Source of the DNA: an uncultured Collinsella sp.
GTDB lineage: Bacteria; Actinomycetota; Coriobacteriia; Coriobacteriales; Coriobacteriaceae
Assembly (NCBI GenBank): GCA_900540935.1
Contig: UQHW01000049.1
Span: 1-9,154, forward strand
DNA: 9,154 nucleotides
Direction: 5' to 3'
In this document: piece by piece, positions 1-5,170 of the stretch
How the letters are laid out: the number at the start of each line of letters is the position of its first letter
How positions within the stretch are numbered: position 1 is the stretch's first letter
The notes under the pieces: generated by a model
What the model saw: only the letters and a program-made list of their open reading frames with translations
Database searches by the model: none
Told to the model about the DNA's origin: nothing
Made by a program: the position numbers and the translations under genes

Positions 1-7
1 GAGTTCC

Positions 8-43
8 GCACGAGCCGGAGAGCACTTAATGTGCTCTCCGTGC
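8..43. repeat. Stem-loop at left edge of window
   Basis: A perfect 10-bp inverted repeat (16-25 with 31-40, CGGAGAGCAC / GTGCTCTCCG) encloses the 5-nt loop TTAAT. A further GCAC (8-11) could pair with GTGC around 40-43 across a bulge. No T-run follows on the plus strand, so it is not a typical intrinsic terminator in that direction. It may belong to an element or 3' region that starts outside the window. Positions 44-156 hold nothing else that I can name. Confidence 0.45.
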
Positions 44-156
44 GAGCAGGACTGTAGAGCAGGAAACCTTGTATACGCCCGCTCGCTCCCGAGGGGCATC
101 TCTCATGCAAAAACTTTTGTTGGGTAAAGTCCGAGGTCAGTGGCGTTTTATACCGA

Positions 157-180
157 GAATTTCAAAAAAGTTGAAAATTC
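157..180. repeat. AT-rich inverted repeat upstream of the cstA promoter
   Basis: GAATTTCAA (157-165) faces TTGAAAATTC (171-180), a near-perfect inverted repeat with one extra A. It ends 14 bp before the -35 box at 195, so it lies where an activator site or UP element would be expected. No known regulator consensus is recognised. Confidence 0.35.
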
Positions 181-194
181 ATTACAAATTTGCG

Positions 195-223
195 TTGACT
201 TTAGGTAACTAAAGTTTCATACT
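195..223 (+). promoter_or_regulatory. Sigma-70 type promoter for the cstA leader
   Basis: TTGACT (195-200) and CATACT (218-223) are separated by exactly 17 bp, a good match to TTGACA-N17-TATAAT. Transcription would start near 230, giving a leader of about 235 nt before cstA. A palindrome (198-215) overlaps the -35 box and fills the spacer, so the promoter is probably controlled by a repressor. Confidence 0.7.
198..215. promoter_or_regulatory. Palindromic operator-like site inside the promoter spacer
   Basis: ACTTTAG (198-204) and CTAAAGT (209-215) are perfect inverted repeats around GTAA. The site overlaps the end of the -35 box and most of the spacer, a position where a bound dimeric protein would block RNA polymerase. 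The TTTAGGTNA core is loosely like binding sites of DtxR/MntR-family metal repressors, but that resemblance is weak and only suggestive. Confidence 0.5.
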
Positions 224-294
224 GCTTTTCATCCACTGGGGGATGTGAACACGCACGGATCGTTCGCATCATGATTGAAGAGGGTTTCTTAGAC

Positions 295-339
295 ATGTTC
301 ACGCATCAGCTAAACATTATCAGCGTAGTAATTATCTGA
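295..339 (+). CDS. Putative leader peptide rich in Ile/Val
   Basis: A 14-codon ORF, MFTHQLNIISVVII, starts at ATG 295 with a fair ribosome binding site (GAAGAGGG, 277-284, 10 nt upstream). It could also be read from ATG 271 in the same frame, but that ATG has no such site. Six of the last seven residues are Ile or Val, as in leader peptides of branched-chain amino acid attenuators. Its stop codon (337-339) falls within the 3' arm of a 7-bp stem (303-309/336-342), and a strong terminator follows 52 nt later. Expression is not proven; the reading as a leader peptide rests on composition, ribosome site and position only. Confidence 0.4.
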   Translation: MFTHQLNIISVVII

Positions 340-387
340 TGCGGGTTAGCACATACAGCTAGCCCGTACGATAACGGGCGGCTGATG
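303..387 (+). promoter_or_regulatory. Mutually exclusive leader RNA hairpins before cstA
   Basis: Several helices compete in the leader. GCATCAG (303-309) can pair with CTGATGC (336-342), while CATCAGC (304-310) can instead pair with GCTGATG (381-387). GGGTTAGC (343-350) can pair with GCTAGCCC (358-365), which excludes the hairpin GCCCGT (362-367) with ACGGGC (374-379). Such alternatives are typical of attenuators and riboswitch expression platforms. I could not find a convincing antiterminator that captures the left arm of the downstream terminator. No T-box or other known riboswitch consensus is recognised. Confidence 0.45.
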
Positions 388-390
388 AAG

Positions 391-429
391 ATGAGGGCCG
401 TCGAGCGCAACCGACGGCCCTCATTTTTT
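391..429 (+). terminator. Strong intrinsic terminator between leader and cstA
   Basis: A perfect 13-bp stem (391-403 with 412-424) encloses an 8-nt loop and runs straight into TTTTTT (424-429). It lies downstream of the promoter at 195-223 and only 23 nt before the cstA ribosome binding site. Transcription from that promoter must therefore read through it to reach cstA. This suggests conditional termination; the alternative is that it simply ends an upstream short transcript. Confidence 0.85.
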
Positions 430-464
430 ATGTCTGGGAAGTTCTTTTTAGAGGAGGAAATGTA

Positions 465-2354
465 ATGAACGGAGTTTTGCTCATGGTTGTAGCCGCGGCG
501 GTGCTCGCCTGCGGCTATCTGGGCTATGGCCGATGGCTGGCCAACAAGTGGGGCGTTGACAAAGAGGCCCTCACGCCGGCCAAGCGCATGAAGGACGGCA
601 AGAGCTTCTCGCCCGTCTCCGCCTTCACCGCGTTCTCGCACCAGTTCAGCTCGATCTGCGGTGCTGGCCCTGTCACGGGTACGATCGTCGCCATGGCCTT
701 TGGCTGGCTGCCCGTCGTGCTCTGGGTCCTCGTCGGCGGTATCTTCTTTGGTGCCGTCCACGACTTTGGTGCTCTGTACGCTTCGATGAAGAACAACGGC
801 AAGTCGCTCGCTCAGCTCATCGAGAAGTACATCGGCAAGACCGGCCGTCGCCTGTTCCTGCTGTTCTGCTGGCTGTTCTGCATCATCGTCATCGCCGCCT
901 TCACCGACATGGTCTGCAAGACGTTCATGTTCACCCCGGCCGTTGACGCTTCTGGTGCTGCTACCGGTGCCATCGACTTCACCAAGTCCTATGCCGCCGG
1001 CTGCGCTGGTACCATCTCCATCCTGTTCACCTTCGTCGCTATCGCCTTTGGTTGGGCCCAGAAGAAGTTCAACCTCACCGGTGCTGCCGAGTTCGTCACC
1101 GGCGTGGTCCTCATGGTTCTCATGTTCGCCGTCGGTATGCAGTTCCCGGTCTACCTGGATAAGTTCCAGTGGTTCGCCGTCGTCATGGTCTACCTGGTCT
1201 TCGCTGGCGCTATGCCCATCCAGATGCTCAAGACCCCGCGTGACTACCTCACTTCCATCATGATGATCGTCATGATCGTCTGCGCTGTCCTCGGCATCGT
1301 CGTCCTGGGTGTTAACGGCCAGGCCACTATCACCGCTCCGGTCTTCACCGGCTTCTCCACTGCCTCCGGCATGATGTTCCCGGTCCTGTTCGTCTCCGTC
1401 GCTTGCGGTGCTCTCTCCGGTTTCCACAGCCTCGTTTCTTCCGGCACCTCTTCTAAGCAGGTCGAGAAGGAGCAGGACGCCGTCAAGGTCGGTTACGGCG
1501 CCATGATCGTCGAGTCCTTCGTCGGCATCCTTGCCATCATCGTCGCCGGCATCATGTTCTCCGACATGAACACCGCCGGTACCGGCGCCCTCAACGCCGG
1601 TGTCGCTTCCACCCCGTTCCAGATCTTCGCCGCTGGCATCTCCCGCGGTATGCAGGCCTTCGGTGTTGACGGCACGCTCGCTACCGTCTTTATGACCATG
1701 AACGTCTCTGCTCTGGCCCTGACCTCGCTCGACGCCGTCGCCCGCATCGCCCGCACTTCGTTCTCCGAGTTCTTTGCCCAGACCAACGATGCCCTGGCCA
1801 TCGAGTCCAAGGCCGGCTATATGAAGGTCCTCGGCAACCCCTGGTTCGCCACGGTCGTTACCCTGCTTCCCGGTCTTGCCCTCGCTTTTGGTGGCTATGC
1901 CAACATCTGGCCGCTCTTTGGTGCTTCCAACCAGCTGCTCGGCGGCATGACCATGATCACCCTCGCCGTGTTCTGTAAGTGCACCGGCCGCAAGGGCTGG
2001 ATGCTCTACGTGCCCGTCGTCTTCCTGCTCTGCTGCACCTTCACCTCGCTGGTCCAGAGCGCCATGGGCTGCATGGTCGCTGTCCAGGCTTACGGCTTCT
2101 TCGGCACCATCCCGGCTACCGCCACCACGGCCGCCGTCTCCGTCGCCGCCACCAAGGGCCTGCAGCTTGTCTTTGCCGTTCTGCTGATGGTCCTGGGCCT
2201 CATCGTTGCCGTTAACTGCCTCAAGGAGTTCTTCGGCAAGGAGACCGGTTCCATGCCTGACGAGGATCCCGAGTGGTCCGAGATGGGCAAGGCCGAGTAT
2301 GGCCGCACTGCTGCTGCCGAGGCTCCCGTCGACGCCGAGGCCGCCAAGGCTTAG
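465..2354 (+). CDS. cstA: CstA-family peptide/pyruvate transporter
   Basis: This is a 629-residue integral membrane protein of the carbon starvation protein A family, whose E. coli members CstA and BtsT take up peptides and pyruvate by proton symport. The N-terminal CstA signature is clear: an SHQFSSI-GAGP stretch (about 58-69) and FFGAVHDFGALYASM (94-108). Hydrophobic segments continue to about residue 588, and the C-terminal CstA 5-TM region is expected in the second half. A soluble, acidic, Ala-rich tail of about 40 residues follows. It is somewhat shorter than the enterobacterial proteins (about 700). The start is supported by GGAGG (453-457) 7 nt upstream of ATG. Codons end almost always in C, which suggests high expression. 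It is probably transcribed alone: a terminator stands on each side, and the upstream leader probably controls it. The exact substrate cannot be told from sequence. Confidence 0.93.
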   Translation: MNGVLLMVVAAAVLACGYLGYGRWLANKWGVDKEALTPAKRMKDGKSFSPVSAFTAFSHQFSSICGAGPVTGTIVAMAFGWLPVVLWVLVGGIFFGAVHDFGALYASMKNNGKSLAQLIEKYIGKTGRRLFLLFCWLFCIIVIAAFTDMVCKTFMFTPAVDASGAATGAIDFTKSYAAGCAGTISILFTFVAIAFGWAQKKFNLTGAAEFVTGVVLMVLMFAVGMQFPVYLDKFQWFAVVMVYLVFAGAMPIQMLKTPRDYLTSIMMIVMIVCAVLGIVVLGVNGQATITAPVFTGFSTASGMMFPVLFVSVACGALSGFHSLVSSGTSSKQVEKEQDAVKVGYGAMIVESFVGILAIIVAGIMFSDMNTAGTGALNAGVASTPFQIFAAGISRGMQAFGVDGTLATVFMTMNVSALALTSLDAVARIARTSFSEFFAQTNDALAIESKAGYMKVLGNPWFATVVTLLPGLALAFGGYANIWPLFGASNQLLGGMTMITLAVFCKCTGRKGWMLYVPVVFLLCCTFTSLVQSAMGCMVAVQAYGFFGTIPATATTAAVSVAATKGLQLVFAVLLMVLGLIVAVNCLKEFFGKETGSMPDEDPEWSEMGKAEYGRTAAAEAPVDAEAAKA

Positions 2355-2393
2355 CCGACCTGACGAGTTGAACGTCACATCTATATGACTCGG

Positions 2394-2432
2394 AAAGACC
2401 GGGTCCGCGACTTCGCGGGCTCGGTCTTTTTT
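2394..2432 (+). terminator. Intrinsic terminator after cstA
   Basis: A 16-bp stem (2394-2409 with 2414-2429, two G-U pairs) with the 4-nt loop ACTT is followed by a T-run ending at 2432. It begins 39 nt after the cstA stop and separates cstA from the downstream gene. Confidence 0.9.
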
Positions 2433-2537
2433 CATGCAAAAGCGGGTGACGCTCGAGTGTTCTCGCAGATGTTTTGCATGGATAAGGGCGCGCGTTGTAC
2501 CATATGGACGTATATGTGTGCATATGAAAGGGGCCCC

Positions 2538-4706
2538 GTGGCCAAGACGGTATATTCCGATAACCAAAATAATGTCGATGCCCTGGCTGAACGTCTGAGC
2601 AGCCAGACGTCGCTTTCTGCCGAGCGTGCCAAGCTGGTTGCCTACGACCTGCTTTGCCGCAAGGCGCTCAAGATTAAGTCGAGTGCGCTGGCGCAGATTT
2701 TCCGCTCCGTCGATAAGGAATGTGACACCAAGGCGATGCGCGATGAGCTTATCGCGGCCAATATTGTGACCAAGATCGAGGGTAGCGGCATTAACGGGCG
2801 CCCGGCGTTCTATACCATCAATGCCGAGATCCGCGATGCCCAGGAGCAGCCTGCCGAGTCCGTCGAGGATTCCGCTGACGTGCCTGCTGTGGAAGAAGTT
2901 GCTCCGCGTGAGCATGTCGATACCGATGAGTTGCTCGATGAGAACGTCGTGCGTGCCTTTACGGCCAAGGCAGGACGCGGCGGTTTTGGCGGGGGTGGCA
3001 AGCGCGATGCGCAGCGCCGCGCCCAGCAGGAGCGCTTCCGTCGCGCCGTCGCTCAAAAGGATGGGGCCGTTACCGAGGTTGTCGAGAACGAGCCCGTCTC
3101 CGAGCCGCAGGAGTCTGTGAAAGAGCAAAAGTCCGCTGAGCCTCAGGAACCCAAGCGTCGCCGCGGTGCGCATTTTAGGGCCGAGCAGCAGGATGTTGTG
3201 CGCGAGGCCGAAGAGACTGCCGAAGTTGCGGACGATTCTGAGAAGCCGGCCAAGAAGGCCTCAGACTCGTGTCGTCCCGGTCGCGGCTTTGCAGGTCGCG
3301 CGTACCCCGTAAAGCGCCAGGAGAAGGTTAATCAGGTTCCGGAGGTGCGGGCCGAGAAGGCCGTGAAGCCTGCCGAGTCGGGAGTTCGTGAACAGAAGCC
3401 TGTTGATGAGCAGACTGCGTCCGATACGGAGACCCAGGGCCAGCAACCTGCGGTTGAACAGACGGGGGAGGGTGCTTCGAGCAAGCCTCGCCGCCGTCGC
3501 CATCGTGGGGGCCGCAGTTCCCATGCCGAGACTGCAGCCGAGAAGACCACGCCGCAGGACGAGGATGCGAAGGTCGAGGTTTCTTCGGGGCAGCCTAAGC
3601 GCCAGCGGGCGAAGGAGAGTAAGTCCGATCGTCCGCAGAAGCAGGCGTCTATGCCGAAGCGCGAGCGCAATTCCCAAGGCGATTCTAAGCGCAAGTCTCA
3701 GAAGAAGCCGGAGTCTGCCGCAGCAGATACTGCTGCCCAGCAGCCCAAGTCGGCCGTTCACGGCGAGGTCTCGGCGTTTGCCCTTGCCCGCGTTTTAGGC
3801 AGGCAGCTGCTCAAAGTTGTCCCTACGCCCACGGCGCTCTCTAAGATCAAGGAGCAGCAGACTCAAATTGTTAAGGTCGAGGGCAAGGACGGCAAAAAGG
3901 CTCCGCAGCGCACTCAGCACAACGAGATGTCCAACCGCAAGATTGCCGAGGAAATTGCGATCATCCAGGCTTGGATTGAGCAGAATCGCGGTGCCGACAC
4001 GCCGGTCGCTTCGCGTCGCCAGCGCGCCTACCAGATTTTTAACGATGAGAAGGCCTTTGACGGCAAGCACGGCGAGCGCCTGATTCGGCGTATGACCGAA
4101 AAAGGTATCAGCATGCAGGCGATTAAGGTCGCCCCTAACCGCCCCGTGCACTTTACGGGTTTCTTTACGCTGGGCGCCGACAAGCCGTTCATTATGGTCG
4201 AGAACCTAGACACCTATGACGAAATCGTCAAGCTCCTGCGCGGCCGCAAGCACGCCAAGCTTTTTGGCACCAAGGTGGGCGGCGTGATCTTTGGCGGTGG
4301 CTGCAAGGCGAGCGTTTCGCACGCACTGGATGATTATCTGGCCGAGATCGGCTATCGCTTTAACTATGTCTACTACGTGGGCGACATCGACCGAGAGGGT
4401 GCGCGCATTGTCGAGCAGACCCGTAACGCCAATGTGGTAGAGATTCGCCTGCATGCCGGTATGTATCGCGCCATGCTTGCCGAGCACAAGCGTCGCGTGA
4501 AGGCCGGCGGAGAGTGCGAACCCGCAGCTGCCAACCAGGGTGTGCCGCAGAACCTGGCGGCGACGATCAAGGATCTGCCCATGGTCACGCGCGTGCAGTT
4601 CCGCAACGTGCTGCGCGAGGGCGGACGCATTCCACAGGAGATTCTGATGACCGCCGACTATCGGGATGGCGACTCGGGAAGCTTCGACCGCATGCTGAAC
4701 AATTAG
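2538..4706 (+). CDS. Winged-helix / disordered / JetD-like TOPRIM protein
   Basis: The function of this 722-residue protein is unknown. The start is GTG 2538, with AAAGGGG 4 nt upstream; an in-frame ATG at 2514 lacks a good ribosome site, and one at 2385 lies inside the terminator. Residues 1 to about 92 look like a winged-helix region. About 95-430 is low-complexity, rich in Glu/Lys/Arg/Gln, with Gly/Arg boxes near 146-156 and 316-325 that suggest nucleic-acid binding. The C-terminal part has the TOPRIM pattern: strand then glutamate (MVENLDTY, E555), a glycine-rich strand (GVIFGGG), and the acidic pair GDIDREG (D616, D618). The last two resemble the JetD C-terminal domain (DUF2220) of Wadjet systems, which cleaves DNA; RIPQEIL near the end also fits. 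All presumed metal-binding acids are present. No jetA, jetB or jetC lies within the window. A DNA/RNA nuclease or topoisomerase-like role is inferred. Confidence 0.8.
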   Translation: MAKTVYSDNQNNVDALAERLSSQTSLSAERAKLVAYDLLCRKALKIKSSALAQIFRSVDKECDTKAMRDELIAANIVTKIEGSGINGRPAFYTINAEIRDAQEQPAESVEDSADVPAVEEVAPREHVDTDELLDENVVRAFTAKAGRGGFGGGGKRDAQRRAQQERFRRAVAQKDGAVTEVVENEPVSEPQESVKEQKSAEPQEPKRRRGAHFRAEQQDVVREAEETAEVADDSEKPAKKASDSCRPGRGFAGRAYPVKRQEKVNQVPEVRAEKAVKPAESGVREQKPVDEQTASDTETQGQQPAVEQTGEGASSKPRRRRHRGGRSSHAETAAEKTTPQDEDAKVEVSSGQPKRQRAKESKSDRPQKQASMPKRERNSQGDSKRKSQKKPESAAADTAAQQPKSAVHGEVSAFALARVLGRQLLKVVPTPTALSKIKEQQTQIVKVEGKDGKKAPQRTQHNEMSNRKIAEEIAIIQAWIEQNRGADTPVASRRQRAYQIFNDEKAFDGKHGERLIRRMTEKGISMQAIKVAPNRPVHFTGFFTLGADKPFIMVENLDTYDEIVKLLRGRKHAKLFGTKVGGVIFGGGCKASVSHALDDYLAEIGYRFNYVYYVGDIDREGARIVEQTRNANVVEIRLHAGMYRAMLAEHKRRVKAGGECEPAAANQGVPQNLAATIKDLPMVTRVQFRNVLREGGRIPQEILMTADYRDGDSGSFDRMLNN

Positions 4707-4708
4707 TT

Positions 4709-4730
4709 CCGCCGTTCTACCGAACGGCGG
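4709..4730 (+). terminator. Hairpin right after the TOPRIM gene
   Basis: CCGCCGTTC (4709-4717) and GAACGGCGG (4722-4730) form a perfect 9-bp stem with the loop TACC, starting 2 nt after the stop codon. The following TCCTCTC is pyrimidine-rich but not a true T-run, so intrinsic termination would be weak. It may instead protect the 3' end of the mRNA. Confidence 0.45.
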
Positions 4731-4743
4731 TCCTCTCGACGCT

Positions 4744-4849
4744 GCGAGGGGCCCTGGCACGGCAATCTGACGTTCAACTTCGGCGGCGCGACCAGAAGGT
4801 CGGCGCCGCCTTGTTTCACGTCACCTTGCCATGCCAGGGCCCCTCTCGC
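4744..4849. repeat. Long imperfect palindrome (about 106 nt)
   Basis: The arms 4744-4793 and 4798-4849 can pair around the loop AGAA. By hand I count about 42 base pairs: 12 near the loop with one bulged G, TGACGT/ACGTCA, GGCAA/TTGCC, a 13-bp block AGGGGCCCTGGCA with one neighbouring mismatch, and GCG/CGC at the base. No T-run follows. It lies between two plus-strand genes and contains no credible ORF. It could be a miniature mobile or REP-like element, a structured RNA, or a strong 3'-end structure. Confidence 0.65.
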
Positions 4850-5002
4850 TGTCACGTCCAAAACATCGGGGCTAGTGGCCTCCTGTTCGTGCGGAACTCG
4901 CGATAAACCTAAGCCGGTGCCCCCGCTCTCCCGGGGCCTGTGGCTACTTGGTTGTCGCAAGCGGCTCGCTTTTCGGAACTGGGCTGATGATTTCTAGATG
5001 TA
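4850..5002. other. Intergenic stretch with only weak structure
   Basis: I see no credible gene here. Two short hairpins are present: GCCCC (4919-4923) with GGGGC (4933-4937), and AAGCG (4959-4963) with CGCTT (4967-4971) followed by TTT. The 13-mer at 4887-4899 is the exact reverse complement of the first 13 bases of the window. Confidence 0.4.
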
Positions 5003-5043
5003 AGGCGCTCTTGGTCCTAACGGGCCTGGGGCGCCTATCTTTT
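5003..5043 (+). terminator. Terminator-like hairpin upstream of the ATPase gene
   Basis: AGGCGC (5003-5008) pairs with GCGCCT (5031-5036), and the stem continues through G-U pairs and GGTCC/GGGCC to the loop TAAC (5018-5021), about 14 of 15 positions paired. ATCTTTT follows, a short T-run. It would insulate the ATPase promoter from upstream transcription. Confidence 0.5.
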
Positions 5044-5044
5044 G

Positions 5045-5081
5045 GAGGTAGATTTTTGGGACATGCCTGAAAATCTACCTC
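5045..5081. repeat. 12-bp perfect inverted repeat
   Basis: GAGGTAGATTTT (5045-5056) and AAAATCTACCTC (5070-5081) are perfect inverted repeats around a 13-nt centre. The repeat immediately precedes the pair of operator-like palindromes and has a different sequence from them. It could be a protein-binding site or another hairpin. Confidence 0.6.
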
Positions 5082-5082
5082 A

Positions 5083-5140
5083 AACTTCTAGTGTAGGACG
5101 AGAAGTTGTAGCTGAAACTTCTCTTGTAGGACGAGAAGTT
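5083..5140. promoter_or_regulatory. Two tandem palindromic operator-like sites
   Basis: Two copies of AACTTCT-N11-AGAAGTT occur at 5083-5107 and 5116-5140, exactly 33 bp apart, about three helical turns. Their centres share TGTAGGACG. In the second copy the arms extend to 8 bp. The second copy abuts the -10 box of the ATPase promoter, so a bound protein would cover the -35 region. Spacing on one DNA face suggests cooperative binding by a dimer. The regulator is unknown and not encoded next to it in this window. Confidence 0.65.
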
Positions 5141-5141
5141 A

Positions 5142-5147
5142 TATACT
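5142..5147 (+). promoter_or_regulatory. Probable -10 box of the ATPase promoter
   Basis: TATACT at 5142-5147 is a near-consensus -10 box, placed so that transcription would start about 15-18 nt before the ATG. No good -35 box stands at 17 bp (the sequence there is inside the second palindrome), so the promoter may need an activator or may be weak and repressed. Confidence 0.5.
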
Positions 5148-5170
5148 CAAGATGTTGAAAGGAGAGCATT

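Noticed and set aside
230..429. T-box or other known riboswitch in the cstA leader
   Set aside because: No T-box sequence (AGGGUGGNACCGCG-like) or other riboswitch consensus is present. Only the leader ORF, competing helices and terminator are seen.
2385..2537. Longer start for the TOPRIM protein at ATG 2385 or ATG 2514
   Set aside because: ATG 2385 lies just before and reads through the terminator hairpin of cstA. ATG 2514 has no good ribosome site, while GTG 2538 has AAAGGGG directly upstream and begins the conserved-looking part.
306..3173. 955-codon open frame on the minus strand opposite cstA and the TOPRIM gene
   Set aside because: It is antisense to two well-supported genes. Its translation is a repetitive Gly/Asp/Glu/His/Leu-rich string without domains, which is what C-ending codons on the other strand produce.
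4514..4906. Plus- and minus-strand ORFs across the long palindrome (also 4703-4960 minus)
   Set aside because: Both translations share LPCQGPS-type stretches only because they read the two arms of the palindrome. They have no ribosome site or recognisable domain.
5083..5140. CRISPR array from the repeated 25-mers
   Set aside because: There are only two copies with an 8-nt gap, placed at a promoter, and no cas genes. An operator pair fits better.
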